Shown here piece by piece: positions 46,586 to 56,606 of a stretch of 64,000 bases of DNA. Positions within the stretch are counted from its first letter, which is position 1. Every line of letters starts with the position of its first letter. The stretch is taken from assembly GCF_900105555.1 (NCBI RefSeq), contig NZ_FNTZ01000001.1, positions 4,157,001 to 4,221,000 of the forward strand. Direction: 5' to 3'. Origin of the DNA: Pseudomonas coleopterorum. Lineage in GTDB: Bacteria; Pseudomonadota; Gammaproteobacteria; Pseudomonadales; Pseudomonadaceae. A program made the position numbers and the translations under genes. Below the pieces are notes generated by a model, which ran no database searches, was not told where the DNA came from, and was given only the letters and a program-made list of their open reading frames with translations.

Positions 46586-48820
46586 ATGATCACAATGTCC
46601 GAGATCCCTTGCATGAACCCGTGTTTTTCCCGAAAAGCCATCCCGCCCGCTCTTTTGAGTGTTCTGTTGTTACCCTGCCATACGCTTGCCACACCGCAAT
46701 ACCTCAGCGGCCCCGATGCATCCGCCGACGTCGGCCCCGCCAGTGGCCATCACTCATGGCTGATCGAGAACGGCGCCACGCTCAACGTGCTCCCGGGAGG
46801 CCAGGTGCAGGAGGTTCGTAGCTTCGATGCGAACCTCTTCATGGAAGGCTCGTCGATGGGTCAGGATCAGGAAATCTATCTGAGCAACTCAACGGCAACC
46901 ATCCGCAACAGCACTTTGGACGGCGGTACTCGCACGGCCTTGAACGTCACCGACGGCAGCGTCGCGCAGGTTTATGACAGCCGTATCTCCAGCATTGGTC
47001 GTGGGGTCAATGTCCCGATGAAAGGCTCCGTTTCGCTGGCTAACACCCAGGTATACGGCGCCGACAACGGCGGTAACGGCAACATGGATGGCGGCGTGGG
47101 TATCGCCTTGGTCAATGGCAAGGCGGAGGTCGTCCAGAAGAGCCATGTCGTCGGTGACAGGTATGGCGCGGCCATCAGTTCCAATCGCCATGAGGACCCC
47201 GCGTCCTGGCGCAACAGCCTGGTGGTGGACAACGCCCACATCGAGGGTAAAGGCGCTAGCGCCATCAAGGTGGAATCCTTCTTCGACAACCGCCCCAGCC
47301 AGGCCAGCATTATCGTCAGCAACGGCGGGACCCTCACAGGTGGCAATGGTGTCATCCTCGAAGTGGCCAAGAATGCCAACGTTGATTTCGCCGTGAGCAA
47401 TAGCCATTTGACTGGCGACATCGTAGTCGCCGACACGGCGCGCACGGCCGTGAGCCTGATCAACGGAGCAAGTTTGAACGGCACCATGGCGGGTGTGCAG
47501 ACACTGTCCATTGAAAACGCCTCGTGGACGCTCGCCGCAAACGCCAATGTGCAAGACCTGACCCTGAGCAACGGTCGGGTGGACCTGGGCGGCGCCAATG
47601 GCAACTTTCATCAGCTCGACCTCGACACCTTGAATGGCAGCGGCACTTTCGGCCTGGGCACGGACCTGGCCGCCGGTATCGGTGACAAGGTCGTGGTCAG
47701 CGGCAACGCCAGTGGCAATCACCAACTGGCGATTCAGAATACGGGTACCGACGTCGGCAAGGGCCAAAGCCCACTCGAAGTGGTCAAGACAGGCAGTGGT
47801 GACGCGCAATTCGCCGTCTTGGGTGGCCAGGTGGACCTGGGCACCTTCGTCTACGATTTGCAACGACAGGGCAATGACTGGTTTCTGGTGCAACGTCCTG
47901 GCGAGGTCGTTACGCCTGGTACTCGATCGGTGCTCGGTTTGTTCAGCGCAGCACCCACCGTGTGGTACGGCGAATCCTCGACGCTGCGCTCACGCATGGG
48001 TGAACTGCGCATGGGCACTGGCGAAAGCGGGGTGTGGAGCCGCACTTACGGCAACCGCTATAACCTCTCCGCCGGCGGCGGAGTGGGCTACCAGCAGCGC
48101 CAGCAAGGTTTGAGCGTGGGCGCCGATGGTGCGCTGCCAGTCAGCGACGGCAAGATGCTGGTAGGCGTGATGGGCGGCTACAGCCGCTCCGACCTGGATC
48201 TTGCGGGCGGTACCACGGGCAGTGTCGACAGCTACTACGTTGGCCTGTACGGCACTTGGCTTGCCGACAACGGTTACTACATCGATGCCTTGCTGAAGCT
48301 CAACCGTTTCCAGAACAAGTCTGATGTACGCATGAGCGACGGCCAGCGCTCCCGTGGCGATTACAACAATCAGGGTCTGGGCGTTTCCTTGGAGGCAGGC
48401 AAGCGCGTCGATCTGGACAATGGTGTGTTCGTCACCCCTTTCGCCCAGCTTTCGATGCTGCAGGTACAGGGTGAGCAGTACGAATTGGACAACGGCATGC
48501 AGGCGCGCAGCAACAAGGCCGATTCGCTGCTGGGCAAGATCGGCACATACGTGGGCCAAACACGGCAAATGGCCCAGCATGGCCAGTTTGACTACTACGG
48601 CAAAATCGCCATCGCACAAGAGTTCGCCAACAACAATGAGGTGAGGGTCAATAGCAATCGTTTCACCAATGATTTGTCGGGCACCCGTGCAGAATTGGGC
48701 GTGGGGACTGCGGTTCAGGTGTCGGAACGACTGCAATTGCATGCGGACTTCGACTATGTCAAAGGCCAGAACCTAGAACAGCCTTGGGGTATTAGCCTTG
48801 GCGCCCGTTACAACTTCTGA
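46586..48820 (+). CDS. Pertactin-like autotransporter (second, tandem)
   Basis: 744 aa from 46586; starts at 46595 and 46613 are in frame, and the last gives the cleanest signal peptide (NPCFSRKAIPPALLSVLLL...TLA). The passenger is beta-helical (IYLSNSTATIRNSTLDGG and similar turns). The pertactin-like end GTFGLGTDLAAGIGDKVVVSG parallels [21 protein letters not shown] of the first autotransporter. The barrel (about 480-744) ends LGARYNF. It lacks the proline-rich linker, having only a short RPGEVVTPGT in its place. Neighbour and paralogue of 43778-46462; the passengers are much more divergent than the barrels. Confidence 0.88.
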   Translation: MITMSEIPCMNPCFSRKAIPPALLSVLLLPCHTLATPQYLSGPDASADVGPASGHHSWLIENGATLNVLPGGQVQEVRSFDANLFMEGSSMGQDQEIYLSNSTATIRNSTLDGGTRTALNVTDGSVAQVYDSRISSIGRGVNVPMKGSVSLANTQVYGADNGGNGNMDGGVGIALVNGKAEVVQKSHVVGDRYGAAISSNRHEDPASWRNSLVVDNAHIEGKGASAIKVESFFDNRPSQASIIVSNGGTLTGGNGVILEVAKNANVDFAVSNSHLTGDIVVADTARTAVSLINGASLNGTMAGVQTLSIENASWTLAANANVQDLTLSNGRVDLGGANGNFHQLDLDTLNGSGTFGLGTDLAAGIGDKVVVSGNASGNHQLAIQNTGTDVGKGQSPLEVVKTGSGDAQFAVLGGQVDLGTFVYDLQRQGNDWFLVQRPGEVVTPGTRSVLGLFSAAPTVWYGESSTLRSRMGELRMGTGESGVWSRTYGNRYNLSAGGGVGYQQRQQGLSVGADGALPVSDGKMLVGVMGGYSRSDLDLAGGTTGSVDSYYVGLYGTWLADNGYYIDALLKLNRFQNKSDVRMSDGQRSRGDYNNQGLGVSLEAGKRVDLDNGVFVTPFAQLSMLQVQGEQYELDNGMQARSNKADSLLGKIGTYVGQTRQMAQHGQFDYYGKIAIAQEFANNNEVRVNSNRFTNDLSGTRAELGVGTAVQVSERLQLHADFDYVKGQNLEQPWGISLGARYNF

Positions 48821-48856
48821 AGATGACCTGAACAAAGTGTAGAGTTGACCCGGGCA

Positions 48857-48884
48857 GGGGTGAGTGGTCATTGCTACTTACCCC
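48857..48884 (+). terminator. Weak hairpin after the second autotransporter
   Basis: GGGGTGAGT and ACTTACCCC pair (9 bp, one G-U) 36 bp after the stop. No T-run follows, so termination is only suspected. Confidence 0.35.
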
Positions 48885-49023
48885 AAGCCTGATGCCAGGC
48901 ACAAAATACAATTGACGCCCGACGTGTATAGGAATTGATATAAGGCTTGCACTCGAAAAATAGTATTCACTGTTTCACTGTCGTCAATACTACACCTTTG
49001 GTTGCTCTAATAAACGCCTGAAT

Positions 49024-49101
49024 TTTCGACCGGTTTATTCTCCATTCATCTTCTACCGTCATACCAGTCGCTCTCGACCTGAACCTCACAAGAGCCCTGT
49101 C
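49024..49101 (+). promoter_or_regulatory. Conserved 5' leader of the 1228-aa Ig-like gene
   Basis: CGACCGGTTTATTC...ATACCAGTCGCTCTCGACCT then GAACCTCACAAGAGCCCTG is shared with both arm copies; the 40 bp nearest the ATG are almost identical while the upstream part has drifted. This is the same leader as at 40840 and 53159. Confidence 0.55.
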
Positions 49102-52100
49102 ATGACTACTCTCAACGACACCTTGCGCCTGCTGCAACTGCAGATCAGCCAAACTCAGCCCGCCACCCCCACACCGTTCGGCGCTGCGCCCTACCACCCT
49201 GGCGCGCCGACGCTGCCTGCTCCCCATATTCCGGCCCTCATCGTGCATGGCGGCCTCAACAAGAACGACCTGGACGACCCCACCGTTCCAGTAGCGGTGC
49301 AAGTAGTGCTGCAACCCAGCATGCTGGAACACGATGAGCTGATCCTGTATCTGGACACCACCGCCGTGGCCGCCGAGACCCTGCGCCAGGAGCACTTGGA
49401 CAGTGGCGTGCTCACCTTCTATCTGGTGCCATCCGTCTTTCCTCGGGAGGGCTGGATCACGCTGCATTATCACCACAGCGTTCCGCTTTCCAGCACGTTT
49501 GCCGTGTCCGAAAGCGTCGGCCCCTTTCTGGTCAAGCAGACCGTACCGGGCGATCCCGATCCGGACCCGTCCACTCCCGACGTCAACGAACGACTGACGG
49601 CCATCACCGGTATTCCGGACCCCGTGCCGCCTGGTCGGGCACTGACGGTGACCCTCCCGCGTCACGTGAACATTCGCGAACACGACAAGATGATTCTGCA
49701 TTGGGCCGATAAGGAAGTTGTCAAGACCATCTCCGCCGACGAAGCTTCGAATCCCAATATACAGCTGGCTGTCACCGTACCGGCCAGCGTGATTGACAGC
49801 ACTCCGGGCGTTGGCTTGATCGTACGCTATGAAATTTACGACACAGTAATGAACTGGTCGTTGTACAGCGAGCCAGCCTATGCCGACGTCGATCCTCCGG
49901 GGGTTCTGCATGCGCCCTCAGTGCGCGATGCCAACGACGACGACGAACTGGATATGGACGAGCTGGACGGTGCCGACGTGGCCATCCTGATTCCAGTCAA
50001 CGGCAACCTCCCTGTGGGCACCAATGGCGTATTGACCTGGACCGGCATCCCGGTGACCGGGCCGCGGCTTACCTATACGGCGTCGTTCAAGATCGAACGG
50101 GCGGCTACACGCATCACGCTGTACGTGCCCAACGCCAAGGCTGCAGCCTTGGTCAGCAGTACCGCCATGGTGTATTACGAGGCAATCATCAACGGTGTGA
50201 GTACGCCATCGCGACGTACCAGCGTGGCGGTGATTGGTGACCCAATGACCCTGGAAAAACCCACGCTCACCGGTGTCACGGGAGATAGCTATAACCCGAA
50301 CTTGATCACTGGCAGCCACCAGGAGGTGATCGTTCCCAGTTATGGCTTCATGGCCAGTGGCCAAGCCATCATCCTGCATTGGGAAGGCCGCACCGCCAGT
50401 GGCCAACCGCTTTATGTGCAGAACAGGAAGGATCTGACCAGCGACACTCCGCAGGACACCGCTTTTCTGGTGGATAAAACGTATGCCACCAGCTTGGGTA
50501 TCAATACCTTGCTCAAGGTGTATTACGACATCATGGCCGATGGCACGACTTACGTCTCGCCGCCATTGGAGCTGACCGTGATGGGCGTCTCAAACAACCT
50601 GCCCAAGCCCACCACCGAACCGGTGTTTGCGAACGGTGAAATCGACCCCGATACCGTGACCGACGCCATCAAGGTCGTGGTGGAGCCCAACGCCAGCCTC
50701 GCGCCGGGGGACCTGTTGAGTGTGAAATGGCTGGGTCGATCCGGTGCCAGCATTACACTGAGCAACCAAGTCTTCCCAAATTCGGGCAACCTCGAAATCC
50801 GCATCGGCAAGACGCCCTACATCGACGGCAACACCAATGGTTATGTAGATGTCAGCTACGAAGCTCGACGCAACGGGCAGCCTGTGGGCAGTTCGCAGGT
50901 GCTGCAACTGCATGTTGGCGAAGCAGCGGCGTTACCTTGGCCACTGCCTACGTTAATCGACGCCACGGGAGGACAGGTCAGCACCTGGCAGCCCGTCAAA
51001 CCGGGCACCCAGTTCGACACCAATACCGCTACCGTGGTGATCAGCGACGCACGAATTAGACCGGGGGATACAGTGGCCGTCATTTGGCGGCTACCAGATG
51101 GCTCGGACCTGACTGTTCCCTGGGTTCTAGCTACTGATGGTGAAGGAAGGGTTCCGGTGCCGCCTACCGTACTGGGGCGCAGCATGGGGCAGTTGGTGCA
51201 GGCGGGATGCGTGTTATTCAGAGGGCCGGCTTTGGATCCGGTCGGGAGTTCAGGGCTGACGAGCCTGCAGATAGGTACAGTACCTGCAAATGCGCTGAGT
51301 GAACTGCTCATTCTGGAAGCCACCAACAGTGGGGTAGGGCCAGAGTTGGACGTGAGTCAGTTGACAGGCGATGCCAACCTCAGAGTTGGTCGCTGGCCGC
51401 TGATCGAAGTAGGACAACCGGTCTGGTTGACGCTTACCGGAACCAGAATGGACGGCACGTCCTATTCAAAAGTTGTGTTGTCTCCACCTAACGCTGTGGA
51501 TTCAGCTTGGGTGAGCCTGGGCTACCGCACGGCACGGATGGACCAATCCGAAGCCAAGGGGCTCAAAGATGGTAGTAACCTCACCGTACAGCTGAAGGTC
51601 GGCATAAGGAAAGAGCAGAACGAGAGCCTGGCATTGGCATTTATCTCCAAGACGTACATCGTAAGGTCCGTGGCAGACAGCCGTCCGGTTATTACCAACG
51701 TGCAGGATTCGAAGGGCGGAATCGCCAATGGCGGCGACACCTATGACGCTCAGGTGACGGTGTCAGGAACAGCCACGCCCAATCAAGACATTGAGTTGCT
51801 TGATAATGGTTCGTCCAAGGGCCGGGTATCCGTCAACGCCAGCGGGAACTGGAGCCTGCTTGTTACTGCACTGTCCACGGGCGCACATTCACTCACTGCC
51901 AAGGCCCTGTATGGCAGTGGTCAGCAATCCCTAGCTCGAACATTCACACGTCTGGCAGATGCGGCGCCAACCATCAGCAACGTAACCGACTCTCGGGGGA
52001 CAGTGGCGCCAGGTGGCACTACCTATGACGCCCAGATAACTGTCAGTGGGACCGCCCTGGCTAATCAGCAGGCTGAGATCTTCGATCATTCCAGCTCCAA

Positions 52101-52788
52101 GGGCATGGCTACGGTCAACGCCAGCGGGAACTGGAGTCTGGGAATAGGCGGGCTGGTTATGGGCGCGCATTCCATTACAGCGAGAGCCCGTTATGGCAGC
52201 GGCCAGTCTTCTGCCGCCAGAACATTCACAAGGATCAACCTCCCGTTGGTCGTAGATACGACGCAACTGTCACTCAGCGGAAAACTGTACATCAATGTTG
52301 CAGGAGGGTTACCCAACCCAATGCCGGCAGGAACGTCCGCTCGACGCAGTGCCTCGGGTGGCACTCCGCCCTATCAATACACATCTGCAAACAGCAATGT
52401 TGCCGCTGTGGACAGTTCTGGACTGGTGCAGTCCAGAGGCGTGGGTAATACCACCATCACGGTCAGCGATTCTGCCGGCCAACGCTTGAGCTTTTCCGTA
52501 GTAGTGTCCGGCGTGTTTCTGTTTCGCTATGCAGGTACGGGGCAATGGTACCCGCCCTCCAACGCAGGCAACATCCTCACTCGCGACCTGATGGCCGAGA
52601 TATGGGCGCAGTGCGCATCCCATGGCGGCGTTGCAGCATTGGGTATCCCGGGTGGTGTTTACTGGACTGGCACCAGTTCGGACGGAGTCCGCCGGTACTA
52701 CACCAGAAACTTGAGCACGGGAGCCGAAGGGACTGAAGCAGGCCAGGGAATAGGCACAGCTTCGCACCATATGCTCAAGCGGCCTTGA
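49102..52788 (+). CDS. Ig-like repeat protein, paralogue with a different C-terminus (1228 aa)
   Basis: 1228 aa, no signal peptide. Residues 1 to about 850 align with the 1103-aa arm protein: the start MTTLNDTLRLLQLQISQ, DDDELDMDELDGADVAI, and repeat motifs such as HDKMILHWADK and GDLLSVKWLG. The first 650 residues are more alike than the rest. The C-terminus is unrelated to the arm proteins: two tandem Ig-type repeats (TNVQDSKGGIANGGDTYDAQ and SNVTDSRGTVAPGGTTYDAQ, each ending ARTFTR), a Big_2-like domain (about 1060-1135) and a final domain from FLFRYAGTGQWYPP. Expected to be a large elongated binding or surface protein; secretion route unknown. Confidence 0.78.
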   Translation: MTTLNDTLRLLQLQISQTQPATPTPFGAAPYHPGAPTLPAPHIPALIVHGGLNKNDLDDPTVPVAVQVVLQPSMLEHDELILYLDTTAVAAETLRQEHLDSGVLTFYLVPSVFPREGWITLHYHHSVPLSSTFAVSESVGPFLVKQTVPGDPDPDPSTPDVNERLTAITGIPDPVPPGRALTVTLPRHVNIREHDKMILHWADKEVVKTISADEASNPNIQLAVTVPASVIDSTPGVGLIVRYEIYDTVMNWSLYSEPAYADVDPPGVLHAPSVRDANDDDELDMDELDGADVAILIPVNGNLPVGTNGVLTWTGIPVTGPRLTYTASFKIERAATRITLYVPNAKAAALVSSTAMVYYEAIINGVSTPSRRTSVAVIGDPMTLEKPTLTGVTGDSYNPNLITGSHQEVIVPSYGFMASGQAIILHWEGRTASGQPLYVQNRKDLTSDTPQDTAFLVDKTYATSLGINTLLKVYYDIMADGTTYVSPPLELTVMGVSNNLPKPTTEPVFANGEIDPDTVTDAIKVVVEPNASLAPGDLLSVKWLGRSGASITLSNQVFPNSGNLEIRIGKTPYIDGNTNGYVDVSYEARRNGQPVGSSQVLQLHVGEAAALPWPLPTLIDATGGQVSTWQPVKPGTQFDTNTATVVISDARIRPGDTVAVIWRLPDGSDLTVPWVLATDGEGRVPVPPTVLGRSMGQLVQAGCVLFRGPALDPVGSSGLTSLQIGTVPANALSELLILEATNSGVGPELDVSQLTGDANLRVGRWPLIEVGQPVWLTLTGTRMDGTSYSKVVLSPPNAVDSAWVSLGYRTARMDQSEAKGLKDGSNLTVQLKVGIRKEQNESLALAFISKTYIVRSVADSRPVITNVQDSKGGIANGGDTYDAQVTVSGTATPNQDIELLDNGSSKGRVSVNASGNWSLLVTALSTGAHSLTAKALYGSGQQSLARTFTRLADAAPTISNVTDSRGTVAPGGTTYDAQITVSGTALANQQAEIFDHSSSKGMATVNASGNWSLGIGGLVMGAHSITARARYGSGQSSAARTFTRINLPLVVDTTQLSLSGKLYINVAGGLPNPMPAGTSARRSASGGTPPYQYTSANSNVAAVDSSGLVQSRGVGNTTITVSDSAGQRLSFSVVVSGVFLFRYAGTGQWYPPSNAGNILTRDLMAEIWAQCASHGGVAALGIPGGVYWTGTSSDGVRRYYTRNLSTGAEGTEAGQGIGTASHHMLKRP

Positions 52789-52874
52789 TGACAGCAACCG
52801 GCAGCCAGTCATCGCGAGAAAAACCATTTCACACGATGGCCGGATCGGTTGTTCATGTACGTAAAAAATTCTAG

Positions 52875-52913
52875 CATCGGGCAAGCGTAGTGTTAACGCT
52901 CGCCCGATGTTTT
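52875..52913 (+). terminator. Terminator after the 1228-aa gene
   Basis: CATCGGGCAAGCG and CGCTCGCCCGATG form a 13-bp stem with one mismatch, followed by TTTT, 87 bp after the stop. Confidence 0.82.
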
Positions 52914-53158
52914 ACATTGCGCCGTCCACCCTTGCCCCTCTTCCTGTGCACCCTCTGGTTATTATGTTTAGGGTTCTCTCGCCGCTGTTTTTTTAAATAT
53001 CCTACGCTGAAGCTTCGGTCCGCCTCCATGTTTAGATTGGTCATCGCCCAATCAATTACCCTGCCCAGCCGTGAATAAAAAGAGACTTGATGCGAACGCG
53101 TGAAAGAATACTTTCAACCTCAGGCTTAGTTTAAATACTACTCCACAATCCACCTAAT
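52914..53158. other. AT-rich spacer before the right arm
   Basis: No credible gene: a 62-codon ORF starting at 52890 has no ribosome site. It ends where the right inverted-repeat arm starts at 53159. No insertion-sequence end or direct repeat was noticed at the junction. Confidence 0.45.
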
Positions 53159-53249
53159 TAAACGCCTAAAATTTAGACCGGTTAATTATCGATTCCTCAT
53201 CTAACGTCATACCAGTCGCTCTCGACCTGAACCTCACAAGAGCCCTGCC
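53159..53249 (+). promoter_or_regulatory. Conserved 5' leader of Ig-like gene (right)
   Basis: Twin of 40840-40930 with one substitution (CTAACGTC here, CTAGCGTC in the left arm). It holds AAATTTAGACCGGTTAATTA and the common ATACCAGTCGCTCTCGACCT block, and CAAGAG as a weak ribosome site. Confidence 0.55.
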
Positions 53250-56200
53250 ATGACTACGCTCAACAACACCCTGCAGCTGCTGCAGCTGCAAATCGCCCAC
53301 AGCCAGTCATCCACCTTCGGCGCGTTCGCTGTCGCGCCCCATCATCCCGGCATCCCCACCCTGCCTGCCCCGCAGGTTCCGGCGCTGCTGGTGCACAACG
53401 GCCTGAACAAGAACGACCTGCACGACCCCACCGTACCCGTGGCCGTGCAAGTGGTCCTGCAACCCAGCATGCTGGAAAACGACAACCTCGCCCTGTACCT
53501 GAATGACACTCCCGTTCAGGTCAACACCATCAGCCCCGAGGACATGCAAAGCGGCATCGTCACCTTTCTCGTGAGTCCCTCCCAGTTTCCTCAGGACGGC
53601 GAGGTCACGCTGCACTATCACCATATAGTTCCGCCTTCCACCTCGTTCAGCGTGTCCGAAAGCGTCGGCCCTTTTCTGGTCAAACAGAGCGTACCGGGAA
53701 ACCCCGACCCGGAGCCGTCCACCCCCCATGTCAACGAACGCCTGACCCCGCCCACCGGCATTCCCGACATGGTGCCCGCTGGCCAGGCACTGACAGTGAC
53801 CATCCCGCGCTACGTGAACATCGCCGAGCATGACGAGATCGTTCTGCACTGGTCGAACCGGGAAATTACCAAGACCCTTACCGCGGACGAAGCCAACAAC
53901 TCGAGCACACCGCTGACCATCAGCGTACCGGCCGACATCATCGACAGCACACCGGGCATCGGGCTGATCGTGCGCTACGACATCCACGACACGGTGAAGA
54001 ACTGGTCGCTCTACAGCCTCGAAGCCCGCACCGACGTGATCCCCCCCGGCGCCCTGTACGCACCGACCGTGCGCGATGCCAATGACTACGATGAATTGGA
54101 CATGGACGAGCTGGACGGCGCCGACGTGGCCATTCAGATCCCGGTCAACGGCAACCTGCCCGTGGGCACCGAAGGCGTACTGACCTGGACCGGCCTCCCG
54201 GTGATCGGGCCGCGACTGACCTACACGGCGTCGTTCAAGATCGAACGGGCGGCTACACGTATCACGCTGTACGTGCCCAACGACAAGGCCGCTGCTTTGG
54301 TGGGCAGCGCGGGCACGGTGTTTTACGAGGCGACCATCAACGGCGTGAGCACCCCTTCGCAACGCACCAGTGTGCAGGTGATCGGCCAGCCAGTGACCCT
54401 GGAGAAACCCACACTCACCGATGTCACAGGCGATACCTACAATCCGGCGCTGGTCAGCGGCTCGCATCAGCAGGTCATCGTGCCGGCCTACAGCTTCATG
54501 GCCAGTGGGCAGACCGTGATTCTGCACTGGCAAGGCTTGACTGCCAGTGGCAGCGGGCTCTTCACGCAGCTGACCAAAAGGCTGACCAGCGATACGCCGC
54601 AGGACCTGGACTTCTTGATCGACAAGGTCTTCGCAACGGGGCTGGGCACCAACACGACCCTGAAGGTGTATTACGAGATCGACGTGGAAGGTACGGCCTA
54701 TGTTTCGCCAGCGCTGGAACTGACCGTGGTGGGCGTGCCGAGCAACCTGCCCAAGCCGACTACCGAGCCGGTCTTTCCAGGCGGTGAGGTTGATCCCGGT
54801 GTGGTAGGTGCCACGGTCAAGGTCGTGGTGGAACCCAATTCCACGCTGCTTGCGGGTGACATGTTGACCATTCGTTGGGAAGGCTCCGGTGCCAGCACTT
54901 CTGTTACCAATCGGCCGTTTCCTGCCTCCGGCAATCTGGAAGTGCCGATCGGCAAGGAACCGTACATCAGCGGCAATATCAACGGCTACGTGGAAGTCTG
55001 GTACGAAGCCCGCCGCAACAGCCAGCCGGTGGGGTCTTCGCAACGGCTGGTGTTGCATGTGAACGAGCCGTCCGTGCAACCCTGGCCACTGCCCAGAATC
55101 GTCGATGCCAGCCAGACCGAAGCCAATCCCTGGCAGCCCATTCGTCCGGGTACCGGCTATGAAAGCAATACCGCCACGGTGGTCGTCAACGATGCCCGTA
55201 TCCAGAGTGGGGATGTGGTGGCCGTGGTGTGGCGTTTGCCCAGCGGAGAAGTACTGCCTATCCCCCACAGTACTACCAACGCCGGGAACGCAAGCATCGC
55301 CATAGCGCCAGCTTTTCTCGCTGCCAGCCTGGGGAAAACGGTGGAAGTGGCCTATGTGGTCTTTCGGGGGGGGCAAGTCGTTGGTAGCTCTGAAGTCATT
55401 GCGTTCGTGCTGGAGGATTTGCGGCCCGCACTGTTGAGAGGGCCGCAAGTGGTCGAGGCCGTGGGTGGGCAACTGGACCTCAATACCGTGACAGGCAATG
55501 CGACCGTGATGGTTGAGCCTTGGCCGTTTATTCAGGCTGGGCAGATGTTTTGGCTGCGGATACAGGGAGTGCGTGACGACGGCAGTGATTACAGCGAGCG
55601 ATTGCCAGAACCTTACACGGTACAAACGGCAGAAGTAGTGGCGGGTATTCGACGTCCTGTACCCCGTACTGTGCTGCTGCGGTTGGAGAATGCCTCAATC
55701 GTGACGATTCAACTAAAAGTCGACCTGGCCGGCGCAGGCACGGAAAGTTCGGCAAAACTGTTTCCTTTGGGTGAGGTTGTGATGAAAACACTAGAACTGA
55801 ACTTGATTGCGCCTACCGTGGCGGGCGTGGTGGATGGGCGTCTGGATCCTGAAACTGTCCCAGGGACGGGCGTCATAGTCCAGGTACCCGCGTTTGGCGG
55901 CAGAGCACCAGGGCAGCGGGTTTATGTCGAGTTTACCGGGCAGGAGGCGTCTCATCAGGTGACGGCTGAGCGGGAAGTCCAAGATGCTACTACGCCGATG
56001 GACTTTACTATCAGCAAAGCGGAAGTGCTGAATAATAACGGTGAGGCCGTGACATTTGACTATAAGGTTGCCCGAGTTGATGGCGCGCTATTCAGTGCGT
56101 CCAAGGCGGTGCCGGTGGTGCTTGGGAAGGAAGGAAGCGGTGGCGGGGGCGGGGGCGAGCCGTATTATGAAGACTTTGAAACGCCGCCAAGTAATCCTGC

Positions 56201-56561
56201 AAATGTGTATCCCCGATTTAGATTTTCTGGAACTGGGATTAGTGGCACTCAAACTCACAGCTATCCGCCCTATATAACCCGCAAATGTCTTACGGTGCAG
56301 AACCAAGGTGGTCATGCACTGATCGAGTTTACTCCGCCTGCACGAAAAGTAACATTTGGCCTGCTGAGGAAATGGAGCAGAATGAAAGCCAAATACAATG
56401 ACGGCAGCGAGATTTCCGTCACCGACCCGGTGGGCACAGAGTTTATAGGATGGCTTGACATACCAGAGGTCGCAGGCCTTCGTATAACTCAATTAATAGT
56501 TACCCCGTCTTCTGGGACGCCAGGCAGTGTCATGATTGACAATATGGCAATCTATTACTAG
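53250..56561 (+). CDS. Ig-like repeat surface-type protein, intact copy (1103 aa)
   Basis: 1103 aa. It starts MTTLNNTLQLLQLQIAHSQ, with no signal peptide or membrane helix. About eight repeats of 105-120 residues follow, many holding a motif like GDMLTIRWEG, HDEIVLHWSN or SGQTVILHWQG. A glycine linker (GSGGGGGGEPYYEDF, about residue 966) leads to a C-terminal beta-rich domain (about 980-1103) that looks like a carbohydrate-binding or adhesive module. A G8 tract at 55366 (codons 705-708) is the site where the left copy has lost one base. The fold suggests a long rod-shaped adhesin or effector; how it leaves the cell is not visible. Confidence 0.8.
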   Translation: MTTLNNTLQLLQLQIAHSQSSTFGAFAVAPHHPGIPTLPAPQVPALLVHNGLNKNDLHDPTVPVAVQVVLQPSMLENDNLALYLNDTPVQVNTISPEDMQSGIVTFLVSPSQFPQDGEVTLHYHHIVPPSTSFSVSESVGPFLVKQSVPGNPDPEPSTPHVNERLTPPTGIPDMVPAGQALTVTIPRYVNIAEHDEIVLHWSNREITKTLTADEANNSSTPLTISVPADIIDSTPGIGLIVRYDIHDTVKNWSLYSLEARTDVIPPGALYAPTVRDANDYDELDMDELDGADVAIQIPVNGNLPVGTEGVLTWTGLPVIGPRLTYTASFKIERAATRITLYVPNDKAAALVGSAGTVFYEATINGVSTPSQRTSVQVIGQPVTLEKPTLTDVTGDTYNPALVSGSHQQVIVPAYSFMASGQTVILHWQGLTASGSGLFTQLTKRLTSDTPQDLDFLIDKVFATGLGTNTTLKVYYEIDVEGTAYVSPALELTVVGVPSNLPKPTTEPVFPGGEVDPGVVGATVKVVVEPNSTLLAGDMLTIRWEGSGASTSVTNRPFPASGNLEVPIGKEPYISGNINGYVEVWYEARRNSQPVGSSQRLVLHVNEPSVQPWPLPRIVDASQTEANPWQPIRPGTGYESNTATVVVNDARIQSGDVVAVVWRLPSGEVLPIPHSTTNAGNASIAIAPAFLAASLGKTVEVAYVVFRGGQVVGSSEVIAFVLEDLRPALLRGPQVVEAVGGQLDLNTVTGNATVMVEPWPFIQAGQMFWLRIQGVRDDGSDYSERLPEPYTVQTAEVVAGIRRPVPRTVLLRLENASIVTIQLKVDLAGAGTESSAKLFPLGEVVMKTLELNLIAPTVAGVVDGRLDPETVPGTGVIVQVPAFGGRAPGQRVYVEFTGQEASHQVTAEREVQDATTPMDFTISKAEVLNNNGEAVTFDYKVARVDGALFSASKAVPVVLGKEGSGGGGGGEPYYEDFETPPSNPANVYPRFRFSGTGISGTQTHSYPPYITRKCLTVQNQGGHALIEFTPPARKVTFGLLRKWSRMKAKYNDGSEISVTDPVGTEFIGWLDIPEVAGLRITQLIVTPSSGTPGSVMIDNMAIYY

Positions 56562-56606
56562 AAAGCGAGGTATGGCAGCGACAAAATCAGCGTGTCGCTT
56601 ATTGCT

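Noticed and set aside
40931..53158. Site-specific invertible element (fimbrial-switch type)
   Set aside because: No recombinase gene and no short inverted sites; the arms are long gene duplicates, so homologous recombination is the only supported route.
53307..55625. 772-codon antisense ORF in the intact Ig-like gene (and its twin in the left arm)
   Set aside because: Lies wholly opposite a gene with clear repeat motifs; the His/Gly/Arg-rich translation looks like a shadow.
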